Source of the DNA: Bacillus alkalisoli
GTDB lineage: Bacteria > Bacillota > Bacilli > Bacillales > Bacillaceae_I
Reading direction: 5' to 3'
DNA: 64,000 bases
Assembly: GCF_002797415.1 (NCBI RefSeq)
Contig: NZ_KZ454944.1
Location: forward strand, 767,745 to 831,744
Position numbers and translations under genes: made by a program. Shown here one piece after another: positions 36,467 through 46,130 of this stretch (position 1 is its first letter; each line of letters begins with the position of its first letter). The notes below the pieces were generated by a model, which was not told the origin of the DNA, searched no databases, and saw only the letters and a program-made list of their open reading frames with translations.

Positions 36467-36904
36467 ATGTATTTTGTAGACCGTGAAAAAATAGAGCGTA
36501 CATTAGTCTATTTAGAAGAGAACATCGAATTATTTCAGACTCACGAGAAATACGAAACAAATTTAGAAAAAAAAGCATTAGAAAGAATAGCTATCTCTAT
36601 CATTGAAGGATTATTAGATGTTGGTAATGCAATGATAGATGGATTTATCATGAGAGACCCAGGTAGCTATGAAGACATCATTGACATTTTACTAGATGAA
36701 AAAGTTGTCAATAAAGAACAAGAAGAAAAACTAAAACAATTGATCCGTTTACGTAAAGTATTAGTTCAAGACTATTTAGAAATTGAACATACTGGGTTAG
36801 AAGCTACTGTTAGAGAAAATATAGATGTTGTAATGACTTTTTGCGAATCTGTTAGGTCATACTTAACGAATGAACTTGGTCCGGTCACAGCATTCAAAAA
36901 TTAA
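36467..36904 (+). CDS. yutE: HepT-like (DUF86) protein YutE
   Basis: The protein has 145 residues, all alpha-helical. DUF86/HepT proteins are HEPN-type RNase toxins with the motif R-x4-6-H-x-Y. Here the place reads RKVLVQDY, with Gln where His is expected, so the nuclease may be dead. No MntA-type antitoxin gene lies next to it, which argues against a working toxin-antitoxin pair. It occupies the normal yutE position between lipA-yutD and yutF. Confidence 0.82.
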   Translation: MYFVDREKIERTLVYLEENIELFQTHEKYETNLEKKALERIAISIIEGLLDVGNAMIDGFIMRDPGSYEDIIDILLDEKVVNKEQEEKLKQLIRLRKVLVQDYLEIEHTGLEATVRENIDVVMTFCESVRSYLTNELGPVTAFKN

Positions 36905-36905
36905 T

Positions 36906-36945
36906 TAGAAAACGCTTTCTTATAGAGAAGGCGTTTTTCTTATTG
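36906..36945 (+). terminator. Terminator of yutE
   Basis: GAAAACGC-TTTCT pairs with GAGAAGGCGTTTTTC around TATA, followed by T. Confidence 0.75.
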
Positions 36946-37003
36946 TTTTTAAATTCACAATGGGTAACAATAATAAAAGAGTAAAAAATGGAGAGTGAAA
37001 CAT

Positions 37004-37774
37004 TTGAAAAAGTATAATGGTTATTTAATTGATCTAGACGGTACAATGTACCGAGGAAAAGAAAAAATAGAAGAGGCAAGCGATTTCGTTAAAGTATTAG
37101 TTGAAAAAGGTATTCCCTACTTATTCGTTACTAACAACTCGTCAAGAACGCCAGCACAAGTAGCGGAGAAATTACGTAACTTTCTTATTCCTACTACTGA
37201 TGAACAAGTATTTACTACTAGTAATGCTACGGCAAACTACATTTATGATTGGAACCCAAATGCGAAAGTATATGTAATTGGAGAGGAAGGAATACGTACG
37301 GCGCTAATGGAAAAAGGGTTTGAAATCGTGGATGAAAATGCAGACGTAGTCGTTTCTGGCATTGATCGTACTATTACATATGAAAAATTAGCATTAGGAG
37401 CTATTAACATTAGAAATGGAGCACGATTTATATCAACAAATGGTGATATAGCTATACCGACTGAACGGGGACTACTACCAGGAAACGGCTCTCTAACTTC
37501 TGTTTTAACTGTTTCAACGGAAACAGAGCCAACATTCATTGGGAAGCCTGAAAAAATTATTATGGAACAAGCTTTAAAAGTACTAGGTGTCCCACGTGAA
37601 GAAGTGTTAATGGTAGGCGATAACTATCAGACAGACATTAAAGCGGGGTTTAATGCAGGTTTAGATACTCTGTTAGTTCACACTGGTGTTACAACAAAGG
37701 AACATTTAACAACGTATGACACTCAACCAACTTATACTGTACATTCGTTAGAAGAATGGATAAAGAATATTTAA
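37004..37774 (+). CDS. yutF: HAD-family phosphatase YutF (NagD-like)
   Basis: The protein has 256 residues from TTG 37004, placed by GGAG ten bases upstream; GTG 36995 is only 1 bp from that site. HAD motifs are DLDGTMYRG, TNNSS, the Lys of GKPEK and VGDNYQTDI. It belongs to the NagD/AraL p-nitrophenyl phosphatase group, probably a sugar-phosphate phosphatase. A 52-bp hairpin array follows in place of a terminator. Confidence 0.92.
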   Translation: MKKYNGYLIDLDGTMYRGKEKIEEASDFVKVLVEKGIPYLFVTNNSSRTPAQVAEKLRNFLIPTTDEQVFTTSNATANYIYDWNPNAKVYVIGEEGIRTALMEKGFEIVDENADVVVSGIDRTITYEKLALGAINIRNGARFISTNGDIAIPTERGLLPGNGSLTSVLTVSTETEPTFIGKPEKIIMEQALKVLGVPREEVLMVGDNYQTDIKAGFNAGLDTLLVHTGVTTKEHLTTYDTQPTYTVHSLEEWIKNI

Positions 37775-37797
37775 AAAGACTTTGAGGTTGGAACAAT

Positions 37798-38042
37798 TAG
37801 ATATTAGTGGCCGATGAAGTTCATTCTGCCCAAGAAAAAAAGAAAAAGTGAACTTGATAAGGTCGATGAAGTTCATTTTGCTCAAGAAAAAAAGAAAGAA
37901 TGAACTTGATAAGGCCGATGAAGTTCATTCTTCCAAAGAAAATATAAGAAAATGAACTTGATAAGTCAGATGAAGTCCACAGAAAAAACAAAAAAATGAA
38001 CTTCATCAAAAAAATGAAGTTCATTCTAAACTGCTTATCATA
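37798..38042. repeat. Tandem hairpin array 1 (52-bp unit)
   Basis: About four and a half units of 52 bp read GGCCGATGAAGTTCATT, an A-rich loop, then TGAACTTGATAA. GAAGTTCA pairs with TGAACTT within each unit. The array lies between convergent yutF and yutG. The flanks of the unit match array 3 at 58 kb; the loop differs. Confidence 0.88.
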
Positions 38043-38067
38043 AATTAAGCTAGCCTTCCTAAAAATA

Positions 38068-38568
38068 TCACTCCGTATTCGCTGCGCGATGCGCTAAACG
38101 GCTAGATGCAGCGGCTGCGATTGCTCCTACAATATCATCAAGGAAAGTGTGACATTTACCAGTGTCTTTGTCATTTAACGTTGCTAAAATTCCAGGCTTT
38201 TGTTTATCGATATAGCCATAGTTTGTAAATCCGATTGAACCATACACATTTACGATAGAAAGAGCTAAAACTTCATCCACCCCATATAATCCTTCATCGT
38301 CTTGTAAAATACGGAGTAGCGGTTCTTGTAATTGACCTTGTTCTGCAAGAATGTCTAACTCGATCCCTGTAAGAACTGTGTTTTGTACTTCGCGTTTAGA
38401 TAAAACTCTATCCACATTTTCCAAGCATTCAGACATTTCTAAAGCTGGATGGTATTTAGATTGTAAATAATATACTAAATCAGCGATATCGTTTAACGTA
38501 ACGCCACGTTCTTCTAATAACTTTCTTGCCTTTCTTTCCACTTCATCCATTTTTTCAAATTGTTTCAT
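38068..38568 (-). CDS. yutG: PgpA-like protein YutG
   Basis: The protein has 166 residues from ATG 38568 with AGGTGA upstream. It belongs to the phosphatidylglycerophosphatase A-like family, with DEGLYGVDEVLALSIV, GKCHTFLDDIVGAIAAAASSR near the end. Unlike classical PgpA it appears soluble. The reaction is not proven. Confidence 0.86.
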   Translation of the reverse strand: MKQFEKMDEVERKARKLLEERGVTLNDIADLVYYLQSKYHPALEMSECLENVDRVLSKREVQNTVLTGIELDILAEQGQLQEPLLRILQDDEGLYGVDEVLALSIVNVYGSIGFTNYGYIDKQKPGILATLNDKDTGKCHTFLDDIVGAIAAAASSRLAHRAANTE

Positions 38569-38808
38569 AAGTCTCACCTGTCTTTTTCTATTGTATTTAT
38601 TCCTAACTTATTCTACAAAACCATCGAGAAATCCTGCATTTTAGACTATTTGTCACGATAAAACCTTGTCTCCCCATATGTTTTACCATTTGAGATGAAC
38701 TATGCTTATTATCTACGTTTTACTTAAATACCCTAAAAACAATCTTCTTAACAAGTTTTTACGAAGAATCTCATATATATGTGATAAGTGAAGGAGGCGG
38801 AGGGTATT

Positions 38809-39813
38809 TTGAAACAAGCAATTTATGAACATTACAACTTGCGAATGGAACGTAAGACAAAGTTTCGCCATTACGATGCATTTTGGGCAAATCGAGTTTT
38901 ATATATTATGGTGCCTCTAGGGTATATGGATAAAGAAGAATTAGAAGAACTACAACAACTAAGTGACTATATGTTAAGACAGCATCAAGATATTTATGTC
39001 TGTTCTCTCGTGAAAAATAAAAACGGTGAATATACAACGGAAATAGAAGAAACAACTTATGGGTTGTTTCGAATACCTTATGTTGAAACAAGGACAGAGT
39101 TGCCAATTGGATCGGAGTTGGCAAAATTCCACCAAAAAGCGCGCGCATTTCCGAAAAAAATAGAGGCAATGAATAGGATTGGCCAATGGAAATCATTATG
39201 GGAAAAGCGTATTGATCAAATGGAAAGCTTTTACTATGAAATGGTAAGGAATCATCCTGTAGACTATTTTGATAAACTTTTTGTAGAGTCTTTTCCTTAT
39301 TACTTAGGTTTAACCGAGAATGCAATCCAGTATTTAGTAGATACTGAATTAGATGATCAGCCAATGATGAATGATGCAGCAACCATTTGTCACCATCGCT
39401 TTTCCCAAAGCACATGGCTACAAAATCAACAATACGCTAAGTTACCTCTAGACTGGGTGTTTGACCATGCAAGTAGAGATATTTCAGAATACATTAGGTC
39501 TGAATGTGTTTATTCGAATTCGTACGATCAAGCAAAAATACATCAATTTACTCGTGATTACGAGAGAGTGGCACCACTTTCCACTTTTTCATGGAGGTTA
39601 ACGTACTCAAGACTTATCTTTCCAGTATATTACTTAGAATGTATTGAAAATTATTATACGAGTTCTGCTCGAACAGATAAAAAATGGCACGAAGACAGAT
39701 TAACTGAAGTATTAAACTTCTCCACAACATACGAGCATTTACTGAAAAGCTTTTACGATACAGCAGCGGTTCCTGTGAGGAATTACAAAATACCAACTCT
39801 AGAGTGGGTATAA
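38809..39813 (+). CDS. yutH: Spore coat-associated protein YutH
   Basis: The protein has 334 residues from TTG 38809. The AAGGAGG and GGAGGG sites before it rule out the longer GTG 38788 frame. It resembles YutH of the CotS/CotI group, a kinase-like fold without clear ATP-site residues. Aromatic residues are abundant. Made in sporulation in B. subtilis. Confidence 0.82.
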   Translation: MKQAIYEHYNLRMERKTKFRHYDAFWANRVLYIMVPLGYMDKEELEELQQLSDYMLRQHQDIYVCSLVKNKNGEYTTEIEETTYGLFRIPYVETRTELPIGSELAKFHQKARAFPKKIEAMNRIGQWKSLWEKRIDQMESFYYEMVRNHPVDYFDKLFVESFPYYLGLTENAIQYLVDTELDDQPMMNDAATICHHRFSQSTWLQNQQYAKLPLDWVFDHASRDISEYIRSECVYSNSYDQAKIHQFTRDYERVAPLSTFSWRLTYSRLIFPVYYLECIENYYTSSARTDKKWHEDRLTEVLNFSTTYEHLLKSFYDTAAVPVRNYKIPTLEWV

Positions 39814-39859
39814 GTGTTGAGACATCTGCCCCTTATAATTTATGTGCTAAAATGATAAT

Positions 39860-40016
39860 GAGTGAATCAACTTCATAATTACGGTACGTTTAGTGAAAAA
39901 CGAATGTTCAGTTCAATATGATTAGATAACGTTCGATATAAAGCGGTTTTTTATACCAATGAATAGGTTTTAATGTTCGTTTTTCGTATAGTAATTGTAC
40001 ATTATTAAACTCACTC
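39860..40016 (+). repeat. AT-rich MITE-like element, copy C
   Basis: It starts GAGTGAATCAACTTCATAATTACGG and ends ATTATTAAACTCACTC. Inner blocks CGTTTAGTGAAAAACGAATG and TTCGTTTTTCGTATAGT form the inverted ends; AACGTTCGATATAAA in the middle is as in copy A. It stops 33 bp before the next gene, whose leader it therefore supplies. Confidence 0.85.
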
Positions 40017-40048
40017 GAGTGAATAAGTTTAAAGGGGTCATTGTGTTA

Positions 40049-41017
40049 ATGGAAAAATATAAAGTCTTTATTACGAGAAAGTTACCAGATAATATTGTTA
40101 GTATGCTTGAACATGTAGCTCAAGTAAAAATGTGGGAGCATGATGATATCCCTGTACCGTACGAGGTGTTAAAGAAAGAATCGGAAACTAGTGATGCATT
40201 GTTAACGATGCTATCAGATAGAGTAGATAAAGAGCTATTAACTTCATCTAAAAAACTTAAAATTGTCGCTAACTTAGCAGTAGGATATGACAACATTGAC
40301 CTTGTTACAGCGCAGGAGTTAGGCATAACCATTTGTAATACTCCTGACATATTAACGGACACGACAGCAGACTTAACATTTTCTTTATTACTTGCAACAG
40401 CAAGACGAATTGTAGAAGCTAATGAATATGTGAAAAGTGGAAAATGGCAAAGTTGGAGTCCATTTTTGCTAGCGGGTAGTGATGTACATCATAAAACGAT
40501 CGGAATTGTTGGTATGGGGGATATCGGAGAAGCAGTTGCGAAAAGGGCAACTGGATTCGATATGAACATCTTATATTACAACCGTAATCGTAAAATAGAA
40601 GCGGAACAAAAACTAGGTGCCCAATATAAATCGTTTGAAGACCTTCTGAAGGAATCAGACTTCGTTGTTTGTTTGACTCCATTGACTAATGAGACAAGGC
40701 AAATGTTTGGGAAAGAACAATTCGGACTGATGAAAAAGAGTGCCATTTTTGTAAACGTTGGCAGAGGACAAACGGTTGATGAACAGGCTCTAATTGAAGC
40801 ATTAGAAACAGGTAGTATAGCAGGGGCAGGGCTTGATGTATTTTACGAAGAGCCTATATCTGCTGAACATCCTTTGTTAGCTTTCCCTCAAGTGACAGCT
40901 ATTCCTCATATCGGTAGCGCAAGTGTAGAGACCCGCAGTGCAATGATTGCATTATGCTGTGAAAACATAAAAGCTGTATTAGAGGGTAAAAAAGTGAATA
41001 GTGTTTTGCCAAAATAA
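40049..41017 (+). CDS. D-isomer 2-hydroxyacid dehydrogenase (glyoxylate reductase-like)
   Basis: The protein has 322 residues from ATG 40049; GTG 40043 is an alternative, and the longer frame runs into the MITE-like element. The NAD site reads GIVGMGDIGEA. Catalytic residues are the Arg of VNVGRGQ, the Glu of FYEEP and the His of IPHIGSAS. The closest functional group is glyoxylate/hydroxypyruvate reductase. It is an addition relative to the B. subtilis yut order. Confidence 0.9.
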   Translation: MEKYKVFITRKLPDNIVSMLEHVAQVKMWEHDDIPVPYEVLKKESETSDALLTMLSDRVDKELLTSSKKLKIVANLAVGYDNIDLVTAQELGITICNTPDILTDTTADLTFSLLLATARRIVEANEYVKSGKWQSWSPFLLAGSDVHHKTIGIVGMGDIGEAVAKRATGFDMNILYYNRNRKIEAEQKLGAQYKSFEDLLKESDFVVCLTPLTNETRQMFGKEQFGLMKKSAIFVNVGRGQTVDEQALIEALETGSIAGAGLDVFYEEPISAEHPLLAFPQVTAIPHIGSASVETRSAMIALCCENIKAVLEGKKVNSVLPK

Positions 41018-41021
41018 AAAA

Positions 41022-41066
41022 AAGCCAGTTTGCTCGAATGTAGCAAACTGGCCTTACCTTTTTGTT
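41022..41066. terminator. Terminator between the dehydrogenase and yutI
   Basis: AAGCCAGTTTGCT pairs with AGCAAACTGGCCTT around CGAATGT, followed by ACCTTTTT; A-rich on the other side, so it can serve both convergent genes. Confidence 0.85.
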
Positions 41067-41075
41067 GAATGTTAA

Positions 41076-41321
41076 TTAGAATACTTGCTCTACTTCCACA
41101 ATGCCTGGTACTTCTTCTAATAATGCGCGCTCAATACCAGCTTTTAATGTGATCGTTGAACTTGGACAAGAACCACATGCACCTAAAAGACGTAATTTTA
41201 CGATACCGTCTTCAATATCCACTAGCTCACAGTCTCCACCGTCACGTAGTAAGAATGGACGTAATTTATCTAAAACTTCCTGTACTTGTTCAATTAATTC
41301 TGTTTGATTCTCTGTAGACAT
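41076..41321 (-). CDS. yutI: NifU-like C-terminal domain (Nfu) protein YutI
   Basis: The protein has 81 residues consisting of the Nfu domain, with the cluster motif CGSCPSST near 49-56. Nfu proteins carry [4Fe-4S] clusters to targets such as aconitase and lipoyl synthase, so it fits with suf, sufA-like yutM and lipA here. GAAAGGAG precedes ATG 41321. Confidence 0.93.
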   Translation of the reverse strand: MSTENQTELIEQVQEVLDKLRPFLLRDGGDCELVDIEDGIVKLRLLGACGSCPSSTITLKAGIERALLEEVPGIVEVEQVF

Positions 41322-41430
41322 AGCAAATCGCTCCTTTCAAATCTTCTTATCTTTATTATAATGGTTTTAAGTAAAAAAATCTATTGTAGAGGTCTAGGCT
41401 TTTTAAGGAATTTCCTTTTTGTTAGTAAAT

Positions 41431-41588
41431 TAGCCCGCTCCTCTTGGCTACAGGCACCTACTTTCCGCGGGGAGCAACGTGGAAGGTTATTTTCACTAAC
41501 GTGAAAAAACCTACTCCTCGGCTTCGACTGCGGGGTCTCCAGCTTTGCTCTACTTCCCGCAGGAGTCAGGTGCCTTCCGCTCCAATCC
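41431..41588 (-). repeat. GC-rich inverted-repeat element, copy 6 (variant)
   Basis: Read on the minus strand it has GACTCCTGCGGGA, CTGGAGACCCCGCAG, CCGAGGAGTAGG, the GGTTTTTTCAC...GTGAAAATAACC hairpin and CCCGCGGAAAG. Only 8-bp outer arms (AGGCACCT / AGGTGCCT) remain. It lies between divergent yutI and yuzD. Confidence 0.85.
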
Positions 41589-41732
41589 ACTCAAGGATTT
41601 GAATTATAAAAAACAAACAAAAGTACCTTCCAACATACAAAAGTGATTCATCAGATTTATTATATGTAAAAGTAAGCGTTTTAAGGTAAAATTAAATTAT
41701 TGGAAATGAGTGAGTAGAAGGGGTGTTTTGTA

Positions 41733-42056
41733 GTGCAACAAGTAGAGATTTGTGTGTATGGTGCGGAAGTTTTGTGTCCAAGCTGTGTGAATTTACCTTC
41801 ATCAAAAGAAACGTATGAATGGCTTCAAGCAGCAGTGGCAAGAAAGTTTCCAAGCCAAGCGTTTCATATTAGTTATATAGATATTTTTAACCCAGTTACA
41901 GATGAAGAAAATAAAGTAGAATGGGCAAAACGTGTTATAGAAGAAGATATGTTTTATCCAGTAGTTGTCATCAATGATGAAATAGTCGGTGAAGGAAATC
42001 CGAAACTAAAAACGATTTATGCAGAAATGGAAAAGTACGGCTATTTAGCAGAATAA
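41733..42056 (+). CDS. yuzD: YuzD-type protein (DUF1462)
   Basis: The protein has 107 residues from GTG 41733. It has a thioredoxin-like fold with a disulfide-type pair in VLCPSCVNLPSS near residue 14. The Firmicute family DUF1462/YuzD is of unknown function; a redox role is inferred from CPSC. Confidence 0.88.
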   Translation: MQQVEICVYGAEVLCPSCVNLPSSKETYEWLQAAVARKFPSQAFHISYIDIFNPVTDEENKVEWAKRVIEEDMFYPVVVINDEIVGEGNPKLKTIYAEMEKYGYLAE

Positions 42057-42094
42057 TAAAAAAAGCATGCCAATATGATAGGCATGCTTTTCGT
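42057..42094. terminator. Bidirectional terminator between yuzD and yutJ
   Basis: AAAAGCATGCC pairs perfectly with GGCATGCTTTT around AATATGATA. Confidence 0.88.
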
Positions 42095-42099
42095 ATCTA

Positions 42100-43170
42100 T
42101 TAACCGTTATGGTACTTGTACATCCAAAGAACTCCAGATTTCAAAAGTCTCGCAACTCGACCCGTTAATGGACGTTCCGCAACTAAACCAAATCCGTGTT
42201 TCTTCCCTAAAGAACCAAGAACACCTTTTAATTTAATAGGTGGAAATTCAGATGGTGGTACTTGGCCAGCCCATCTCTTTACTAATACTTGAACAATTTG
42301 CTCCGCTTGACCTTCTGCCAATTGAGCACTTGGAGCATGAGGCAGGCTTGCACAGTCACCAACAACATATACATTTTCGAAATTAGGAATATTATGTTGT
42401 TTCGTTAATAAAACACGACCTTGATTATCTTTTTCAACATTTAAATCACGAACTACTTTAACTGGTTGAATACCAGCAGTCCATACAATAACATCACTAT
42501 GAATAGGTTCATCATGATTGAAAAGTGTTTGAGGCTCAACACGAGTAATGTTAGAAGAGTTTATTACTTCTACACCATGTGTCTCGAACCAACCTTGAAC
42601 ATAATTACTTAATCTAGAAGGGAAGCTTGATAAAATAACGTTTCCACGATCAAATAATTTAATTTGTAAGTCCGGACGGCTTTCGCGAAGTTCACTTGCG
42701 ATTTCTACACCACTTAACCCACCACCAACGATGCTTACTACTTTATTTGCCCCAAGTTCATTTAAAGCTTGATACGTTTTCCTTGAGTTGTTAATAGTTT
42801 GAATACTATAGGTATGTTCATCCGCACCTGGAACACCGTGATATTTATCTTCACAACCTAAACCAATAACAATATAATCGTATTCTAGCGTATCATCACT
42901 ATCAGCAAAATATACTTTTTGTCCATCCATATCAATATTGGAGACTTCTCCATACTTTACAGTAAGTCTTTCATGTTCTGGAAGCGTAACTCGTACGTGA
43001 TGGTCTGAAATCGTACCCGCAGCTAATGCATAAAATTCTGTTTTTAAACAGTGATAAGGAACTCTGTCTACTAAGATGATTTCCATATCGATTGGTAATT
43101 GATTAGGAAGTAAACGCTGTAATAAACGCATGCCACCGTAACCTGCTCCAAGCACAACAAGTTTTTTCAT
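42100..43170 (-). CDS. yutJ: NDH-2-like NAD(P)/FAD oxidoreductase YutJ
   Basis: The protein has 356 residues. FAD site LGAGYGGMRLLQ is at the N-terminus; the second dinucleotide site reads VSIVGGGLSGVEIASEL near 145; YVVGDCAS near 270 closes the FAD site. It belongs with type II NADH dehydrogenases. Whether it uses quinone or another acceptor is unknown. A similar enzyme, YumB, lies at 50 kb. Confidence 0.9.
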   Translation of the reverse strand: MKKLVVLGAGYGGMRLLQRLLPNQLPIDMEIILVDRVPYHCLKTEFYALAAGTISDHHVRVTLPEHERLTVKYGEVSNIDMDGQKVYFADSDDTLEYDYIVIGLGCEDKYHGVPGADEHTYSIQTINNSRKTYQALNELGANKVVSIVGGGLSGVEIASELRESRPDLQIKLFDRGNVILSSFPSRLSNYVQGWFETHGVEVINSSNITRVEPQTLFNHDEPIHSDVIVWTAGIQPVKVVRDLNVEKDNQGRVLLTKQHNIPNFENVYVVGDCASLPHAPSAQLAEGQAEQIVQVLVKRWAGQVPPSEFPPIKLKGVLGSLGKKHGFGLVAERPLTGRVARLLKSGVLWMYKYHNG

Positions 43171-43425
43171 ATGTGTAAACCCCTTTTGGAATGTTAGTAG
43201 TTAAAATCTGGTAATCTAGGAAAAATTATATAAATATAATCGTAATAATTATCAAATTGCGCTTTCATAACGAAAAATGTATAACACTATAACAAAAATA
43301 CCAACTAAAAGTATATCGAAATTATGACAAAATAACAACATACTTTCTTAATTTGTTAAGGGTTAAATGATTGACGAATTATGGGAAAAAAGGTAGCATG
43401 AAGAGGCAATAGAGAGGTGAATAGC

Positions 43426-43662
43426 ATGAAGCCAATTATCGAATTTTGTATAAGTAATTTAGCAAGTGGGGCTCAAAAAGCTAGAGAAATTTTAGAAAAA
43501 GACCCTAATTTAGATATAGTTGAATATGGATGCTTGGGATATTGTGGTAAATGTTTTAATTCAATGTATGTTCTAGTGAATGGAGATGTTGTATCTGGGA
43601 ACACTCCAGAGGAACTAGTGGAAAATGTTTATCAATACCTAGAAGAAAATCCCATGTTTTAA
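43426..43662 (+). CDS. yuzB: DUF1450 protein YuzB
   Basis: The protein has 78 residues from ATG 43426 (AGAGAGGTGA), the family length. Cysteines in EFCISN and GCLGYCGKC could bind a cluster or metal. Function unknown. It is divergent from yutJ. Confidence 0.9.
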   Translation: MKPIIEFCISNLASGAQKAREILEKDPNLDIVEYGCLGYCGKCFNSMYVLVNGDVVSGNTPEELVENVYQYLEENPMF

Positions 43663-43663
43663 A

Positions 43664-43704
43664 GAAAAAATCAGCTCAAAAATAAGAGCTGATTTTTTTA
43701 TATT
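43664..43704. terminator. Terminator between yuzB and the DUF2225 gene
   Basis: AAAATCAGCTC pairs with GAGCTGATTTT around AAAAATAA, followed by TTTTAT. Confidence 0.88.
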
Positions 43705-43724
43705 CCTAGGACTGGATTTACTGT

Positions 43725-44423
43725 TTACGACATAGCAGTTTTTTTGCTTTTTTGCATTTCCCTAATTTCGAACCATCGGTTGCTGGCATTTTCTACCATT
43801 CTAGTTTCAAATGTTCTGTTTTTATGTTGGACAACTAATGAGAAATATTTTATTGCTTGTTCGAAGTAACCTATTCTTGAATATAGTTCTCCTATAATAT
43901 ACAGCAACCGTAATTCGGACAAATCTTTCCCGATATAATCTCCCACTGAATAAGAATCTTTGTATTGCTCTAGTGCTAGCTTCATAAATCGCTTTTCTTG
44001 TAATTCATCTACAAGCAAAGTTCTATAGATCCAAGCTAATCTTAAATATAGTCCTGCTATAACAATTGGAGTTTCTTTTTTTAATAGACCAGTGTAAATG
44101 GCTAATTTATAAGTATTAATGGCTAAATCAACTGTTCTTTTTTCTCCATAACTCTTTCCGTGCCAATGTTTCCAAATCTTCGTTTCAATTTGATCTTTTG
44201 TTCCAGGCTTAAAATAATTCGAGAATTCTTCAGAAGAAGCATAACCACAAGTAGGGCATACATTTACATAGTACAAAAGAGGATTTGTATCAACGGATTC
44301 GTAGTGAGTACAAAAGTCACTGTCATGTGAAATAGATTTTATAAATTTAGAACGAACTTTTTTTGATATATGTTTTTTATCACAAATAGGACATGTGAAA
44401 TTTTTATCATATAGATGGTTCAT
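43725..44423 (-). CDS. DUF2225 (zinc-finger and TPR-like) protein
   Basis: The protein has 232 residues from ATG 44423 after AGAAAGG. Two CxxC pairs (CPIC near 12; CPTC near 55) form a zinc site in the N-terminal half; the rest is helical and TPR-like (residues 100-215). This is the conserved family DUF2225 with unknown role. No partner gene gives a hint. Confidence 0.83.
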   Translation of the reverse strand: MNHLYDKNFTCPICDKKHISKKVRSKFIKSISHDSDFCTHYESVDTNPLLYYVNVCPTCGYASSEEFSNYFKPGTKDQIETKIWKHWHGKSYGEKRTVDLAINTYKLAIYTGLLKKETPIVIAGLYLRLAWIYRTLLVDELQEKRFMKLALEQYKDSYSVGDYIGKDLSELRLLYIIGELYSRIGYFEQAIKYFSLVVQHKNRTFETRMVENASNRWFEIREMQKSKKTAMS

Positions 44424-44760
44424 AAGTAACAACCTTTCTGTTGCTTTATAGTTTTCATATACCTTAAGAACTACCTTACTAACATTTTAGGGTAAAAAGA
44501 ACTATTTGTCACTTAATATTTACGGAATTATCCATAAAGTAAAGAAGCTATACGAAATAAATGAATACATGCTTTCCCTCATTTTGGGTATTTTACAAAT
44601 AGATTCATTTGTCTCGAGTAAAAGAGGATGTATGAAATTTACAAGAAGAAAATACTTTTAAACGCTTTCATTTTGTTGTAAAGTGTTACTTGTATTCGTT
44701 TGATGTCAGACAACATACAACATCCAGTTATTACAAAATTAACAGTAGAGGTGACATTTC
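44424..44760. other. Intergenic region with a cre-like site before yutK
   Basis: TTTAAACGCTTTCA at 44657-44670 reads on the other strand as TGAAAGCGTTTAAA, one mismatch from the catabolite-responsive element consensus. No clear -35/-10 pair is seen, though the region is AT-rich. Nothing else is recognised here. Confidence 0.5.
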
Positions 44761-45996
44761 ATGATGAACGTCCTTTGGGGAATATTAGGTATTGTTTCGA
44801 TTTTTGCTATTGCTTTTCTTTTGTCTGAAAATAAAAGTAAGATAAAGCCTCGAACGATACTAGGTGGTTTAGCAATTCAATTATTATTTGCTTATATTGT
44901 TTTATATTCAACTTTAGGAAGAAAAGCCTTTCTATGGCTAACTGAAAAAGTACAGCATATCATTGACTATGCATACGAGGGAATTGGGTTCTTATTCGGT
45001 CCTGTCCTTGGTGCACCTTCTGATACAACTGGCTTTATTTTTGCTTTTCACGTACTAACCATTATTATTTTCTTCTCATCTTTAATATCTGTTTTATACT
45101 ACTTAGGAATTATGCAGTGGGTTATTCGTTTATTAGGTGGAGGATTATCAAAACTTCTTGGAACAAGCAGAACGGAGTCCTTATCTGCTTCTGCAAATAT
45201 CTTCGTTGGTCAAACGGAGGCTCCGCTAGTTATTCGACCATATATTAAAACAATGACAAAATCTGAATTGTTTGCAGTTATGGTTGGTGGACTTGCTTCG
45301 GTTGCCGGTTCTGTATTATTCGGGTATGCGGCATTAGGTGTACCACTTGAGTACTTATTAGCAGCTAGTTTCATGGCGGCACCAGGTGGATTAATTATGG
45401 CTAAAATGTTAATCCCAGAAACAGACACACCAGTTAATCCTACAAAAGAAGAATTAGATGAAGGAGAAGATGAAAAGCCTACCAATATTATTGATGCGGC
45501 AGCTCGTGGAGCATCAGATGGGTTAAAGCTTGCGTTAAATGTAGGGGCAATGTTATTAGCGTTCATCGCATTAATTTCTCTTATTAACGGAATTTTAGGC
45601 GGATTAGGTGGAGCAGTTGGATTCAGTCAGCTATCTCTAGACTTCATCTTAGGGTACTTATTTGCACCGATTGCATTTGTCATAGGAATACCGTGGAGTG
45701 AAGCAGTAGCAGCTGGTAACTTAATTGGTCAAAAATTAGTATTAAACGAGTTTGTTGCATACTCTACTTTCTCTACACAAATTGATATGTTTAATGAAAA
45801 ATCTGTTGCAATCATCTCGTTCGCTCTTTGTGGATTTGCGAACCTTTCATCCTTAGCCATCCTACTAGGTGGTTTAGGTGGACTTGCTCCATCACGTCGT
45901 CCTGATATCGCAAAATTAGGCTTCAGAGCAATCTTAGCTGGAACATTAGCAAACCTACTAAGCGCCGCGATTGCCGGCATGTTCATCTTTTTCTAA
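44761..45996 (+). CDS. yutK: Concentrative nucleoside transporter YutK
   Basis: The protein has 411 residues with about ten helices. The CNT motif GQTEAPLVI near 156 and the later region with FCNLSS-like GFANLSS define the CNT family; it imports nucleosides with H+ or Na+. Order matches B. subtilis yutK. A cre-like site upstream predicts carbon catabolite control. ATG 44764 is an alternative start, three bases on. Confidence 0.92.
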   Translation: MMNVLWGILGIVSIFAIAFLLSENKSKIKPRTILGGLAIQLLFAYIVLYSTLGRKAFLWLTEKVQHIIDYAYEGIGFLFGPVLGAPSDTTGFIFAFHVLTIIIFFSSLISVLYYLGIMQWVIRLLGGGLSKLLGTSRTESLSASANIFVGQTEAPLVIRPYIKTMTKSELFAVMVGGLASVAGSVLFGYAALGVPLEYLLAASFMAAPGGLIMAKMLIPETDTPVNPTKEELDEGEDEKPTNIIDAAARGASDGLKLALNVGAMLLAFIALISLINGILGGLGGAVGFSQLSLDFILGYLFAPIAFVIGIPWSEAVAAGNLIGQKLVLNEFVAYSTFSTQIDMFNEKSVAIISFALCGFANLSSLAILLGGLGGLAPSRRPDIAKLGFRAILAGTLANLLSAAIAGMFIFF

Positions 45997-46006
45997 ACAA
46001 ACTAAA

Positions 46007-46053
46007 ATTACACCAATGTTAAAAGTGCCTGGCACCTTTAACATTGGTGTAAT
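46007..46053. repeat. Long near-perfect palindrome after yutK
   Basis: ATTACACCAATGTTAAA-GTGCC and GGCAC-TTTAACATTGGTGTAAT form a stem of 22 to 23 bp with a GTGCCTGGCAC centre. A related GGCCAGGCACC piece lies at about 30865. There is no T-run. Confidence 0.8.
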
Positions 46054-46072
46054 CATTCAGTCATTTTTGTAA

Positions 46073-46130
46073 AAAAAGAGGTTGAAGATAAGGTTGTGTT
46101 ACCAATCTTATCTTCAACCTCTTTTGCTTA
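46073..46130 (+). terminator. Terminator of yutK
   Basis: AAAAGAGGTTGAAGATAAG pairs with CTTATCTTCAACCTCTTTT around a short loop. Very stable, with A and T flanks. Confidence 0.88.
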
